A DNA stretch of 64,000 nt from Salidesulfovibrio brasiliensis JCM 12178 (GCF_001311825.1 NZ_BBCB01000007.1:1-64000); one strand, 5' to 3'; shown: positions 28,311 to 37,207, counted from the stretch's first letter. Translations and numbers: made by a program. Notes: generated from the letters alone by a model not told the origin.

Positions 28311-29504
28311 TCAGTAAGCAAGGTTTGACCTGTCCCGCGCTTCCCGCTCATGCGGGAGACGGTCCAAAGCCGTGTCGTAACCTGCACCTGTATACACAAT
28401 GGAGGCTCTTCGTAAAAGCTGTGTACGGCCAAGGGTCGAATTTTTTCGCAGGGATGCCGGGACAGCGTCCGGAGCGGCAAGGCACGGGGCAATGCGGCCG
28501 GTTATTATTTTGAGCGATTTGCCATCGTCAGTCCGGTAGTGCCAGAGGGAAAGATCGGTTTCCTGAACTGCCGCGGCAAGGGTGTAGAGCGCTTTGAGAT
28601 TGAAGAAGGAGTATTTGAGCGGCCGGGTGCGCTTGAGCTCCAGCGGTTGGCTGCCGTCGCGTGTGGACTGGGAGGCCACAAGCTCCCGGCCCTTGCGGGC
28701 CATGGATGACAGGGCGCGCTCGTTGCCGGTGAAGCGGGCATATACGGCCGCCTGTGCCGCGTACCATGACCCCCGGTTGTTGGGCCGTGCGGCCTCCTCG
28801 TGTCCGTCCGTGCTGTCAAGCATCCACTGAAGCAACCGCGCGAACCAGCCGCGAAGGTTTTGTGCATCCGTCCCGGACCAGTGTTGTGATTCTTCCAGCA
28901 GCAGCGATGCGTCTACCACGCGGGGCAGGACGTTGCCCACGATGATGCCGGAGGGCTGACGTTCGTGACCGGGCCGTAACTGGGCGTGGTCAAAGTTCGG
29001 GTTCATGGCTGTCCCGGGAGCGAGAAACCATGTTCTGAGGACTTCGGCTCCCTTTGCCGCGAACCGTTCGTCACCGGAAAAGTGGTAGGCCAGCGCAAGC
29101 GTTTCGGCCATGAAGGCCATTTGCTGCATGCGTTGCGCGTCGAAACGGTCACTGTCGGCCTGCGGGTTGGTTTGCCCATCCCTTCGAACAAAGGGCAGCC
29201 CGTCCGGGGTGCTCGGATTCGGCCACCAGTAGGGCGAGAGGCTCACGTAATCGTGCGGGTCGATGCCCGGCAGAGTGCTGGCCTTGTCGGTGACGGTCGG
29301 GGCTGGAACGTCTAGTAGTTCTTCGGCTTCGCGAAGCAGCTTGCGATAGGCGGGCATGAGTGCGGGATCGCCCTCGGCGAGTCGTGTGCTGGCCTGTTGG
29401 AGTGCATGCGAAGAGAACACAATGGTTTCTGACGCCTGCGCTGGTGTCCGGGCGCAAGCGATGAGAGTGAGTAAAAACAGAATGACACAGGCTTTTCGGC
29501 TCAT
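28311..29504 (-). CDS. Alginate lyase family secreted protein
   Basis: A 397-residue protein with a signal peptide (residues 1-24; LLTLIACARTPAQAS) and an alpha-toroid domain of the alginate lyase family, seen in DPHDYVSLSPYWWPNP, RPNNRGSWYAAQAA and LKYSFFNLKALYTLAAA. It should cleave an acidic polysaccharide by beta-elimination in the periplasm. The start overlaps the stop of the upstream GNAT gene (ATGA). Between about 28390 and 28450 the sequence is odd: a one-base shift at an A6 run would read KKFDPWPYT, while the frame as given resumes LLRRASIVYTGAGYDTALDR, so a compensated indel is possible. Substrate is inferred from the family name only. Confidence 0.78.
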   Translation of the reverse strand: MSRKACVILFLLTLIACARTPAQASETIVFSSHALQQASTRLAEGDPALMPAYRKLLREAEELLDVPAPTVTDKASTLPGIDPHDYVSLSPYWWPNPSTPDGLPFVRRDGQTNPQADSDRFDAQRMQQMAFMAETLALAYHFSGDERFAAKGAEVLRTWFLAPGTAMNPNFDHAQLRPGHERQPSGIIVGNVLPRVVDASLLLEESQHWSGTDAQNLRGWFARLLQWMLDSTDGHEEAARPNNRGSWYAAQAAVYARFTGNERALSSMARKGRELVASQSTRDGSQPLELKRTRPLKYSFFNLKALYTLAAAVQETDLSLWHYRTDDGKSLKIITGRIAPCLAAPDAVPASLRKNSTLGRTQLLRRASIVYTGAGYDTALDRLPHEREARDRSNLAY

Positions 29505-29977
29505 GAGCCCAGCCGTTTGTGTTTTTCAAGGACCGTGCTGCCGGGAACGTCTTTTGAGGGGAATGCGTTGACCACGGCCCAGCCGTGTTTGCGGTAGAAC
29601 TGTCGAGCGGTGACGTTGATGTCGTAGACGAACAGGCTGGCGGTGTCGAAGCCCCGGGCATAGGCCAGCCATTCCGCATAGGCCAGCAGCTTGCTGCCGA
29701 TGCCCTGCTGTATGCACTCCGGTGCCACCCAGAGTTCGGCGAGGTGCGCGTCCTGCACCTGAACAACGCCGCAGACGCGCCCGTTTCTTTCCGCCACGGA
29801 AAATTCGGGCCACGCGCGGCGGGCTAGCCGTCCGGCGAGGTCTTTGCTCTCCCATTTCTCAATGAATTCCGGGGGCATGAAGTCTGCGTAACTGGCCTCG
29901 AACGACTCCTTGAGAACGCGCTCGATGTGCGGAACATCGTCGGAGCTCGCAGGCCGTATGAGGATGTCTTTGCTCAT
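29501..29977 (-). CDS. GNAT family N-acetyltransferase in opp operon
   Basis: A 158-residue acetyltransferase with VQVQDAHLAELWVAPECIQQ followed by GIGSKLLAYAEW as the acetyl-CoA loop, and ARQFYRKHGWAVV at the C terminus. It resembles the branch with L-WV-PE-QG-G motifs. The ATG at 29977 overlaps the stop of the oppC-like gene by 4 bases (ATGA), and its own stop overlaps the start of the alginate lyase gene in the same way. The substrate is unknown. Confidence 0.85.
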   Translation of the reverse strand: MSKDILIRPASSDDVPHIERVLKESFEASYADFMPPEFIEKWESKDLAGRLARRAWPEFSVAERNGRVCGVVQVQDAHLAELWVAPECIQQGIGSKLLAYAEWLAYARGFDTASLFVYDINVTARQFYRKHGWAVVNAFPSKDVPGSTVLEKHKRLGS

Positions 29978-30816
29978 TGTCGCAGCCTCGGGTCGAGGAT
30001 GTCTCTGAGGGATTCGCCCAGCAGGTTGTAGCCGAGCACCGTGAAGAGGATGGCGAGGCCCGGGAAGACCGACATCCACCACGCCACGCCGAGGACCTCC
30101 TTACCCTCGGTGAGCATGTTTCCCCAGCTCGCGTCCGGCGGCTGCACGCCGAGGCCGAGGAACGAGAGCGAGGACTCCACGAGGATGGCCCCGGCCACGC
30201 CGAGTGTGGCGGAGACCAGCACCGGGGTCAGGGCGTTGGGCAGGATGTGGCGAAAGATGATGCGTCCCGGCCCGGCTCCTGCTGCGCGGGCCGCGCGAAC
30301 GTAATCGCGCTCCTTGAGGGCCAGCGTTTCAGCGCGGACGAGGCGGGCCACGCCCATCCACGAGGTCACCCCGATGACCGCCATGATGTTGAAGAGGCTC
30401 GGCTCAAGAAAGGCGATGACCGCGAGGATCAGGAAGAACGAGGGAAAGCAGAGCATGACGTCCACGCCGCGCATGATGATCTCGTCCACGAGCCTGCCGA
30501 AGTATCCGGAGATGAGGCCGAGCACGATGCCGATGGCGGAAGAGATGCCCACGGCCACGAAGCCCACCCAGAGGGAGACGCGTCCCCCGAAGAGTATGCG
30601 CGAGAGCACGTCGCGGCCGAGCGCGTCCGTGCCCAGAAGATGGTCCGGGCCGGGCGGCAGCAGCATGGCGTTCACGTCGATGGCGTTCGGGTCGTAGGGG
30701 GCAACCCATGGGGCGAAAATGGCACCAAGTGACATGACGCCCACGAGAGCCGCGCCGATCATGAGCAGGGCGTTTCGGGAGAGGAACGAGGGGCGTCTCA
30801 GCGGTCCCTTGATCAT
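29974..30816 (-). CDS. Peptide ABC transporter permease (OppC/DppC-like)
   Basis: A 280-residue permease with six predicted membrane segments. The N-terminal OppC_N region is followed by [20 protein letters not shown] and the EAA loop with [36 protein letters not shown] is typical of DppC. It pairs with the adjacent OppB-like permease to form the inner-membrane channel for peptides, nickel or similar solutes. No ATPase gene is nearby. It overlaps the OppB gene and the GNAT gene by 4 bases each. Confidence 0.9.
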   Translation of the reverse strand: MIKGPLRRPSFLSRNALLMIGAALVGVMSLGAIFAPWVAPYDPNAIDVNAMLLPPGPDHLLGTDALGRDVLSRILFGGRVSLWVGFVAVGISSAIGIVLGLISGYFGRLVDEIIMRGVDVMLCFPSFFLILAVIAFLEPSLFNIMAVIGVTSWMGVARLVRAETLALKERDYVRAARAAGAGPGRIIFRHILPNALTPVLVSATLGVAGAILVESSLSFLGLGVQPPDASWGNMLTEGKEVLGVAWWMSVFPGLAILFTVLGYNLLGESLRDILDPRLRQ

Positions 30817-31807
30817 GCGTCCCCCCCGGAGACCCGGATGCGCGGGTCGGCGAGTCCGTAGCCGAGGTCGGCCAGCAGGTTCCCGGCCAGCGTCAGCACC
30901 GCGCCGAGCACGAGGCTGCCCATGATGAGTGGATAGTCGCGGGCCATGACGCCTTCATAGAAGAGCTGGCCGAGGCCCGGCAGGGCGAAAATGGATTCGA
31001 TGATAACCGAGCCGCCGATGAGGCCGGGCACGGACAGGCCGAGGATAGTGATGACCGGCAGGAGCGCGTTTCTGAGTGCGTGGCGGAAGAGCACGGTGCG
31101 GCTGGAAAGCCCCTTGCCCGTGCGGTCATGATGTAGTCCTGCCGCAGCACCTCCAGCATGCCGGAGCGCATGTAGCGGGACATGCCCGCCCAACTGCCGA
31201 AGGTATAGATGAATATGGGCATGGCCAGATGTCTGGCGAGGTCGATGATCTGTTCGTGCCACGGCATGGTGTCGAAGCCGAGGCTCGTGAGTCCGGAGAT
31301 CGGCAACACCGGCCAGTATATGCCGAGCCAGAGCATCAGTAGAAGCGCCAGCCAGAAGCCGGGCATGGCGAAGCCGATGAAGACAAGGACCGTCGATATT
31401 CTGTCGAACCACCCCCCGCGCCGCCATGCGGCAGTAACGCCGATGGGGACGGCGATCATCAGGGTCAGCACGAGGCTGGCCACGTTCATGCCGAAGGTCA
31501 GGGGAAGGCGTTCCTTGATCTTGTCCCAGACGGGCCGGTGGTCGCCGGAGAGCGAACGGCCGAAATCGAGCGTGCCGAGGCGCTTGAGCCAGTCGAAATA
31601 TTGAACGTGCAGGGGCTGGTCCAGTCCGTAGAGTTTTTCCAGCCGTGCCCGGGCTTCGGCCCCGGCCTGCGGGTTCAGCGTGGTCTGGAGGTCCGTCGGC
31701 GACCCCGGGGCCAGATGAATGACCCAGAAGCTGATGACCGTGATGCCGAGAAACACCACCACGGTCCAGCCGAGTTTGACGAGTATGCGTTTGAGTACTG
31801 CGTTCAT
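30813..31807 (-). CDS. Peptide ABC transporter permease (OppB/DppB-like), frameshifted
   Basis: The first permease gene of the operon, starting at ATG 31807. The N terminus ([20 protein letters not shown]) and [19 protein letters not shown] are typical of OppB/DppB. At about 31114 (TT on the + strand) the frame breaks after MTARA; adding one base restores [20 protein letters not shown], the EAA loop, then [20 protein letters not shown] and the end at 30813. Restored length is 331 residues. The stop overlaps the OppC start as ATGA. One-base loss within AA/GGGG is consistent with sequence error. Confidence 0.88.
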
Positions 31808-31989
31808 GCGTCCTCCGGCCGGAAGCCCACTTCCGAACCTGCCGTTTTCTCTACTTCATTCCGGGCCGTGTTGCAATTGGCCATGCCGGATTAATCGCAT
31901 CGTCGATGCTTCAAAGGTATCAACTCTATGCCAAACAGATATTTGCGGTATCAATGTCGCGAGGCTAAACCGGAATCAGGAGGTTCGAG

Positions 31990-32393
31990 ATGGAAGTACG
32001 GTATACATTGCAAGCGGTTCTGCGGGCTGATGATCTGGTTGGGCTGTTCGCGTCGGTGGGTTGGTCATCGGCCAATTTTCCCGAGGAGCTGGAGCGGGCA
32101 ATGCGGCGATCGCACCGCGTTGTCAGCGCGTGGGCAGGAACCGAGTTGATCGGCCTTGCCAACACCATTTCCGACGGCTGCATGGCCGCGTATGTGCCTA
32201 CGTGGCGGTGCGGCCCGAGTGGCAGGGGCAGGGCGTTGGGCGCGAGATGATGCGTCGTCTGTTGGCGGAATACGAATCGTTTCCGCGCGTGGCGCTTATA
32301 GCCTATGACGAGGCCGCCGGGTTCTACGAGCGTTGCGGCATGACTCGCGGCAATGGAAAACAGCCGATGTTCAGCGGCACGCTTCCGGGGTGA
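31990..32393 (+). CDS. GNAT acetyltransferase, frameshifted
   Basis: The N terminus (MEVRYTLQAVLRADDLVGLF) reads to about 32196 and the acetyl-CoA motif continues one base later as VRPEWQGQGVGREMMRRLL. The C terminus holds DEAAGFYERCGM. The GTGCCTACG stretch at 32194-32202 lacks one base; with it the protein is 134 residues, a normal GNAT size. An AGGAGG-like ribosome site (AGGAGGTTCGAG) lies just upstream. It ends where the converging MarC gene ends. Confidence 0.8.
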
Positions 32394-32987
32394 TCAATTC
32401 AGGAAGTTACGCACCCCGGTGAAGACGATCTGCGCGGCGAGGGCGGAGAGCACCAGTCCGGTGATTTTTGTGAGCATGCCCAGTCCCGTGCGGCCGATGA
32501 TCTTCTTGATGGCTGAGGCCGAGAAGAGCAGGACGCCCACGCAGCAGCAGGCGGCCAGAAGCGCGGCTGCGCCGAGGAGCTTGTCAGGTGTGCTTTCCAG
32601 CTCTGCGCCGAGAATCAGCAGGGTACCGATAGTGGCGGGGCCGACCGTGATGGGCATGGCCAGCGGCACCACGGCGATGTCCCCGTCATCTTCGGGCTCT
32701 GGCCGGGCGCGTTTGCCGGAGACAAGTGAAACCGCCGAGAGGAACAGGAGGCTCCCGGTGCCGATTCTGAAGCCGTCGAGAGTGATGCCGAGGGTGGCGA
32801 AGATGGTGTTTCCGCCAAAATAGAGCACAAGGCAGATAATCATGACGGAGAGGACGACCCTGAGCGCGAGTTTGCGCTGCTCGGTAACGTTCATTCCTTC
32901 TGTCATGGAGAGAAAAACGCTGAGCACGAAAAAGGGTGTCAGCAGGAAGAAAAGCTTTATTGTCAGGCTGACGAACATCTCTGTCAT
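32394..32987 (-). CDS. MarC family inner-membrane protein
   Basis: A 197-residue protein with six hydrophobic segments in two groups of three, separated by a charged Glu/Asp loop (KRARPEPEDDGDIAVVPLAM, about residues 90-110). PLAMPITVGPATIGTLLILG is the family signature; the same segment in YhgN/YchE-type MarC proteins has the PL-MP-GP-I pattern. Their transported substrate is not established. It converges on the upstream GNAT gene with touching stops. Confidence 0.88.
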   Translation of the reverse strand: MTEMFVSLTIKLFFLLTPFFVLSVFLSMTEGMNVTEQRKLALRVVLSVMIICLVLYFGGNTIFATLGITLDGFRIGTGSLLFLSAVSLVSGKRARPEPEDDGDIAVVPLAMPITVGPATIGTLLILGAELESTPDKLLGAAALLAACCCVGVLLFSASAIKKIIGRTGLGMLTKITGLVLSALAAQIVFTGVRNFLN

Positions 32988-33089
32988 GGTGCACCTCCCG
33001 TGGCTTGCGCGGGACTATGGACGAGACCGACCCGAATTGCAACGGCCAGTTTGCATCAAAATCATACGGCAAAAATGCCACATTTGCTG

Positions 33090-33116
33090 TTGACAGCAAA
33101 CTGCGATTTGGATAAA
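33090..33116 (+). promoter_or_regulatory. Promoter of tRNA-Ala
   Basis: A perfect -35 TTGACA at 33090-33095, with an AT-rich GATAAA at 33111-33116 as the likely -10 after a 15-base spacer. The tRNA begins about 20 bases later. Confidence 0.55.
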
Positions 33117-33136
33117 TCCATTCTTCCCAACGCAGT

Positions 33137-33212
<76 letters not shown>

Positions 33213-33222
33213 ATTTTCCTTA

Positions 33223-33256
33223 ATGGCTTCGGTAGATTACCGGAGCCATTTTTTGT
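33223..33256 (+). terminator. Terminator of tRNA-Ala
   Basis: A 12-bp hairpin (ATGGCTTCGGTA / TACCGGAGCCAT, one G-U pair) followed by six T, 10 bases after the tRNA end. Confidence 0.85.
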
Positions 33257-33265
33257 TGCCTGACG

Positions 33266-33315
33266 GTCGGAAATTCGGTTTGTGGTCCAAATGTGGCCTA
33301 ATCCGAATTTCCGAC
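33266..33315. repeat. Perfect 13-bp inverted repeat in gene-free tRNA flank
   Basis: GTCGGAAATTCGG (33266-33278) is exactly complementary to CCGAATTTCCGAC (33303-33315), with a 24-base loop. It lies in the 317-base gene-free stretch between the two tRNA genes. This stretch is more AT-rich than its surroundings and contains no credible ORF. It could be a second terminator, a protein site, or a trace of an element once inserted at the tRNA-Ala 3' end. Confidence 0.5.
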
Positions 33316-33480
33316 TTTTGCGTAGTATCGGGCCAGCCTTGTGTAAGTCGACATGTAAGTTGAGAAAATGGGCCACTTCTATGGTGAGACTTTTCCAAGC
33401 TGCCCTAAACACCTTTTAAAGTATTTATGGGACACTTTTTTGCCCCAGGCGCTTTTTTGGAGAGGGGAGAGATGAAAATG

Positions 33481-33517
33481 CAAAAGCGGCTATTTGTCTT
33501 GCAACTAGCCGCTTTTG
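33481..33517. terminator. Bidirectional terminator between converging tRNA genes
   Basis: A perfect 12-bp inverted repeat, CAAAAGCGGCTA / TAGCCGCTTTTG, with a 13-base loop and A/T-rich ends on both sides. It lies 12 bases from the 3' end of tRNA-Leu (leftward), for which it is the obvious terminator. Confidence 0.75.
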
Positions 33518-33529
33518 ATTGAATTTTTA

Positions 33530-33616
33530 TGGTACCCGGAGCGGGAGTTGAACCCGCACAGACCTAAGTCCGAGGGATTTTAAGTCCCTTGCGTCTACCA
33601 ATTCCGCCATCCGGGC
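33530..33616 (-). tRNA. tRNA-Leu (anticodon UAA)
   Basis: A complete 87-base class II tRNA. On the minus strand it begins GCCCGGATGGCGGAATTGG, has anticodon loop CTTAAAA (TAA) on an AGGGA/TCCCT stem, a long variable arm, and the encoded end GTACCA with the G1-U72 pair also seen in enterobacterial tRNA-Leu(UAA). Confidence 0.97.
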
Positions 33617-33627
33617 ATGGGGCGATA

Positions 33628-33657
33628 TGATTAGCCTTCAACAGGCCGGGACGTCAA
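33628..33657 (-). promoter_or_regulatory. Promoter of tRNA-Leu
   Basis: On the minus strand, TTGACG (33652-33657) is followed 18 bases later by TAATCA (33628-33633), about 12 bases before the mature tRNA start. The match to a sigma-70 promoter is moderate. Confidence 0.45.
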
Positions 33658-33663
33658 CCGTGT

Positions 33664-35349
33664 TCAGGAGAACATCCTGAGGTAATTCGCCCATAAACGC
33701 GGGGAGATGCGAGTGTAGCGGTCAAAGTCCGAGTTGATTTCGAGGCCCGGAATGATCGCCCGCGTGACAGGGATGCCGAAATCCTTGCGCGTCAGGTCCG
33801 CGTAGCAGGGCTGGTAGCCGTTCTTGAAGAGCGTCTTTTCCAGAACCAGCAGGTCGCCGTCCGCGCTGCCCGTGGAGAAGTCCGGCAGGTCTTCGAGTTT
33901 GCGGACCGGGAGGCCTTCCGGTGCCGGGGCGCTGGCCGGGCCGGGGAAGGGGTACGGCGTCTCGGTCATGGCCGACATGAGCGCGTCCCTGCCTTTCAGG
34001 CTGGAGCCGGAGCCCTTGTCCAGACCGCCGCTCTTGCCGAGCACCACCGACTTGTAGCACGGCACGCCGAACTCCGGCGTCATGTCGAGGAACCAGACGT
34101 GGATGCCCATCTCCTCGTACTGGTTGAGCAGGAGGTTCACCTGTGGGTCGTCCGATTCGATACGGAAGGCCCGCGACTGGTCGAACGGGATGGTGGCGTC
34201 CGCGTCGCGTTCGATGACCTCCAGCAGCGCGGCGACCTTGGCCTCGGCCAAAGTGTTGCCGGACGCCAGCCCGGTGGAGCTGAGCGCCGTGAAAAGGTGC
34301 TGCTCGTCGAGGTTGCAGAACAGGAAGACGAACTGCGCCGGAATGAGAATCGGCTTGATGGCGCCGCTTCCGTCCGGGGCGTGGCCTTCGAACCAGTGCA
34401 GCTTCTGGCCCTGATAGGGCACTTCCAGTCGGACCGCGTTCAGGTCGAGCGCCTCGTTTTCAAGCTCATCCATGCTGGCGAAGGTGAGCGGATAGTCGTT
34501 GGCGTACCCCTTGATCGCGTTGCCGGAAAAGCTGGCGTAGGAGGAATAGCGTTCCACCATCTCCATGGCGTAGGCGGCCTCGGCGCGCTCCTGAATCAGG
34601 CCGCGACCGTATGAGGTCTGCATGCCTGAAAGAGAGTCCGAGTGCCTGCCGTTGGAGCAGCGCACTTTCACGGACCAGTGCCGCAGGCGGTTTACCGGCG
34701 ACAGGCTGGCCTTGTGCGCCATGGCCGGGCCGATGAATGCGTCCGCCTTTTCAAGCACGGAGAGCGCCAGATCGCGGGTCTCCTCAAGCGCCTTTCGCTC
34801 TTTGGCCGGGGGCAGATCGGCATCGAGGTCGCGGCGGGCGTCCGCTGCCACGTATCCGGCAGGGGCGGGAAGCTCGTTTTCGGAGACCGGGGCCTCTATG
34901 CCCGCTTCCTCGGGTGCGGGGAGCGGCTCGTGAAAAGAAAAGTTGTTGGCAAAGAGCGGAGCCCATTTGCGGTGTACGGGCTGATCTTCCAGCAGGTGCG
35001 AACGGATGCGGATGGAGGGCAGGTGCCCGCTCAGGGCGGGGATGTCCACGCCTTGGAACATGGGCTGGTACTTACCGAGCCGCTCGTGGCAGAGGCAGGC
35101 CTCGAAGAGCAGGGCGGTCAGCGCCGGGTCGCTCTTGCCATTGTCGGCCATGACGCCCTTGATGAGCTTTTCCACCTTTTTCGGGCGGTGCTTGCCCATT
35201 TCGTTGAGCAGGTGCTCGTGCATATATGTGTCGAACGGGGCCTTGCGGAGGTGGTCGACCATCTCCGAAAAGCTCAGGTTCGGGCCGGGCATGGCCGAAA
35301 AGCAGCCCACACCCGCTTGGGTATCCATCAGTTTCAGTTCGTAACGCAT
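33664..35349 (-). CDS. YcaO-domain protein
   Basis: A 561-residue protein. The C-terminal two thirds (about 200-560) is a YcaO domain: SYGRGLIQERAEAAYAMEMV, SSTGLASGNTLAEAKVAALL, EVIERDADA and GSGSSLKGRDALMSAMTE carry the ATP/Mg-binding glutamates of this fold. YcaO enzymes use ATP to activate peptide amides for heterocycle or thioamide formation. A roughly 190-residue N-terminal part, helical with a charged linker, is not the usual YcaO N terminus. No peptide precursor, TfuA or dehydrogenase gene is nearby, so it is a stand-alone YcaO; E. coli YcaO is linked to ribosomal protein S12 methylthiolation. The exact reaction here is unknown. Confidence 0.88.
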   Translation of the reverse strand: MRYELKLMDTQAGVGCFSAMPGPNLSFSEMVDHLRKAPFDTYMHEHLLNEMGKHRPKKVEKLIKGVMADNGKSDPALTALLFEACLCHERLGKYQPMFQGVDIPALSGHLPSIRIRSHLLEDQPVHRKWAPLFANNFSFHEPLPAPEEAGIEAPVSENELPAPAGYVAADARRDLDADLPPAKERKALEETRDLALSVLEKADAFIGPAMAHKASLSPVNRLRHWSVKVRCSNGRHSDSLSGMQTSYGRGLIQERAEAAYAMEMVERYSSYASFSGNAIKGYANDYPLTFASMDELENEALDLNAVRLEVPYQGQKLHWFEGHAPDGSGAIKPILIPAQFVFLFCNLDEQHLFTALSSTGLASGNTLAEAKVAALLEVIERDADATIPFDQSRAFRIESDDPQVNLLLNQYEEMGIHVWFLDMTPEFGVPCYKSVVLGKSGGLDKGSGSSLKGRDALMSAMTETPYPFPGPASAPAPEGLPVRKLEDLPDFSTGSADGDLLVLEKTLFKNGYQPCYADLTRKDFGIPVTRAIIPGLEINSDFDRYTRISPRLWANYLRMFS

Positions 35350-35466
35350 AGGTATCTCCGCTTGATTTTGTGCCGAATCTTCGTATCACTGTCCGTAGGT
35401 AAATGTCGAACTGTTTTGCCGACCATATTGGTGTGAAATCAAGTTGACGCGAGGCCTGGAGGTGAA

Positions 35467-36135
35467 ATGTCAGGAGCGCATGGGCGCAAGAGGCTGAAGG
35501 CGCTGATGCTTGTCGCTCTCGTAGTGATCGGCTGCCTGCTGCTTGAAAAGGTGGCGGGCGGCCAGGTGGGGCGCGTTGTGCAGTGGGTGCAGTCGCTCGG
35601 CCCGCTCGGTCCAGCGGTGTTCGTGGGGCTCAACGCGCTGGGCATCGTGCTGTTTCTGCCGCAGGCGGTCTTCACGCTGGCGGCGGGAATCCTCTTCGGC
35701 TGGTTTTGGGGCGCGGCGTACAGCCTCGCAGCAATGGCGATGGGTGCGTTCATTGCTTTCATGCTGGCCCGGCACGGGCTTCGTATTCCTCTGCTGCGCC
35801 ACTTCGGCAGCGAACCCATGGTCCTGCGAATGCGCGACCTCAGCCGTTCCCGGCCGTGGCACATGCTGGCAGTCAGCCGCCTCGTGCCGGTCTTTCATTA
35901 CGCGCTCGCCAGTTACCTTCTCGGCCTTACCGAGGTGAGGCTGCTGCCGTTTCTCATCATGTCCGTTCTTTGCCTTGTCCCGGAGACCCTGTTGCTGGCC
36001 TCGGGCGGCCATCTGGTCATGTCCGGCCTGCTGCACGGCGTGCCGCATCCGCAGGCAGCGGCCGCACTCGCGCTCTCGCTGGCGGTGCTGGGGATAATCG
36101 TGTTCCTTGTGAGGAGAACGAGCAGAAATCGCTAG
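35467..36135 (+). CDS. TVP38/TMEM64 family membrane protein
   Basis: A 222-residue membrane protein with about five to six hydrophobic segments. FLPQAVFTLAAGILFGWFWG and the ensuing GAFIAFMLARHGLR region is the family core, and VSRLVPVFHYALASYLLG is the second signature. Relatives (DedA/YdjX superfamily) act in membrane lipid handling, but a role for this protein is not established. It starts at ATG 35467 after a GGAGG site and overlaps the converging lipase gene at the stops. Confidence 0.87.
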   Translation: MSGAHGRKRLKALMLVALVVIGCLLLEKVAGGQVGRVVQWVQSLGPLGPAVFVGLNALGIVLFLPQAVFTLAAGILFGWFWGAAYSLAAMAMGAFIAFMLARHGLRIPLLRHFGSEPMVLRMRDLSRSRPWHMLAVSRLVPVFHYALASYLLGLTEVRLLPFLIMSVLCLVPETLLLASGGHLVMSGLLHGVPHPQAAAALALSLAVLGIIVFLVRRTSRNR

Positions 36136-36683
36136 GCTTTTTTCATCAACAGCCGAACATGGGGCAGCATGGCCTGCGCCATGCTCTCCACGCCGGATTC
36201 GTTGGGGTGCAGCCCGTCCATGAGCGTCTTCAGCGGATTGCCGAAGTAGGGAGCGAGGACATCCGGGAACAAGGGCACGCCAAGCTCTTCGGCAAGTTCC
36301 GGGAATACTCTGTCAAACGCGGCCTTGTACTCTTCGCCAACGTCGGGGATGGCCTTGATGCCCGCGAGGAGGACCGGGATGTTTTTGTCCAGAAACGCCT
36401 TGCAGAGGGCGCGGACGTTTTCCCGGATGAACTCGGGCTCGTCGCCGATGTAGAAGTCGTTGGCGCCGAACTCGATGACCACGGCATCGGGCTTGCTTTT
36501 GAGAACGGTCTTGATGCGGGCGAGGCCGTCTTCGCTGGTCTCGCCGGAGACGCCGAAGTTGTGCACGGTGATGTCCATGCCTTCGGCCCGCAGCAGTCGT
36601 TGCAGCACTGCGGGCAGGGCGTCGGAAGCTTTGAGGCCGTAGCCTTCCGCAAGCGAATCCCCGAAAACGGCCAGCGTCTTCAT
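36132..36683 (-). CDS. SGNH-family arylesterase/lysophospholipase (TesA-like)
   Basis: A 183-residue GDSL hydrolase: block I AVFGDSLAEGYG (catalytic Ser), the NFGVSGETS block II Gly, block III EFGANDF (Asn), and block V DGLHPNESG (Asp/His). It would hydrolyse esters or thioesters. I use ATG 36683, which overlaps the upstream stop as ATGA; a start 18 bases earlier is in frame but has its AGGGA site too close. No signal peptide is present, so it should be cytoplasmic, unlike E. coli TesA. It is the third gene of an operon with the RdgC-like pair. Confidence 0.87.
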   Translation of the reverse strand: MKTLAVFGDSLAEGYGLKASDALPAVLQRLLRAEGMDITVHNFGVSGETSEDGLARIKTVLKSKPDAVVIEFGANDFYIGDEPEFIRENVRALCKAFLDKNIPVLLAGIKAIPDVGEEYKAAFDRVFPELAEELGVPLFPDVLAPYFGNPLKTLMDGLHPNESGVESMAQAMLPHVRLLMKKA

Positions 36684-37207
36684 CACAAAGCCCCGATCCA
36701 TTCCCTGATTCTGCGGGATTCTTCGTCCCAGTCCTTGCCGAGACGGATCTTCAGGAACTGGTTGTACATGGTATCGAACATGTCGGTGGCTTTGTCGATC
36801 AGGTAAATCTTCTCAAGAAACTTGGAGTCCGGATCGTCGCCTTCCTCGTCCTTGGTGGCGATTTTGGGCGTCTTGAGGGCGGACATGGCAAAGTCTTCGG
36901 CCTTGATGGTCACGGTCCACTCGTCTTCATCGGACTGGAAGCGCAGCTGGGCGCGGCAGACCTTCTTGCCGGTCTTGAGGCCGGTCTTGGCTTCGGTGAG
37001 TTCTCCGCGCGGGCTGTTAACGGTGGCGGTTTCCGTTCCTTCTCCGTCGCCGCCCTGCACGGAGATGCGCTGCTCCATATTCACGGAATAGAAGGTGTTG
37101 TCGCTCAGCTGGAACATGTGGGAACCGGATTCGATGCGGTACCAGAGCCAGGTGAGGAAATCCTGTCCGAGGACGTTGTTTTCGCGTTCAACGACATTCA
37201 GATCCAT
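36683..37207 (-). CDS. Conserved unknown protein paired with RdgC-like protein
   Basis: A 174-residue acidic protein. The N terminus reads LGQDFLTWLWYRIESGSH, followed by a beta-rich middle (residues about 40-115) and a helical C terminus with DMFDTMYNQFLKIRLG. No signal peptide or membrane segment is visible. It is 9 bases downstream of an RdgC-like gene and overlaps the lipase gene by 4 bases. The FLTWLW pattern recalls the region that follows the RdgC domain in longer proteins, so the two genes may encode a split RdgC-like protein; this is from memory and would need a profile search. Confidence 0.7.
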   Translation of the reverse strand: MDLNVVERENNVLGQDFLTWLWYRIESGSHMFQLSDNTFYSVNMEQRISVQGGDGEGTETATVNSPRGELTEAKTGLKTGKKVCRAQLRFQSDEDEWTVTIKAEDFAMSALKTPKIATKDEEGDDPDSKFLEKIYLIDKATDMFDTMYNQFLKIRLGKDWDEESRRIREWIGAL

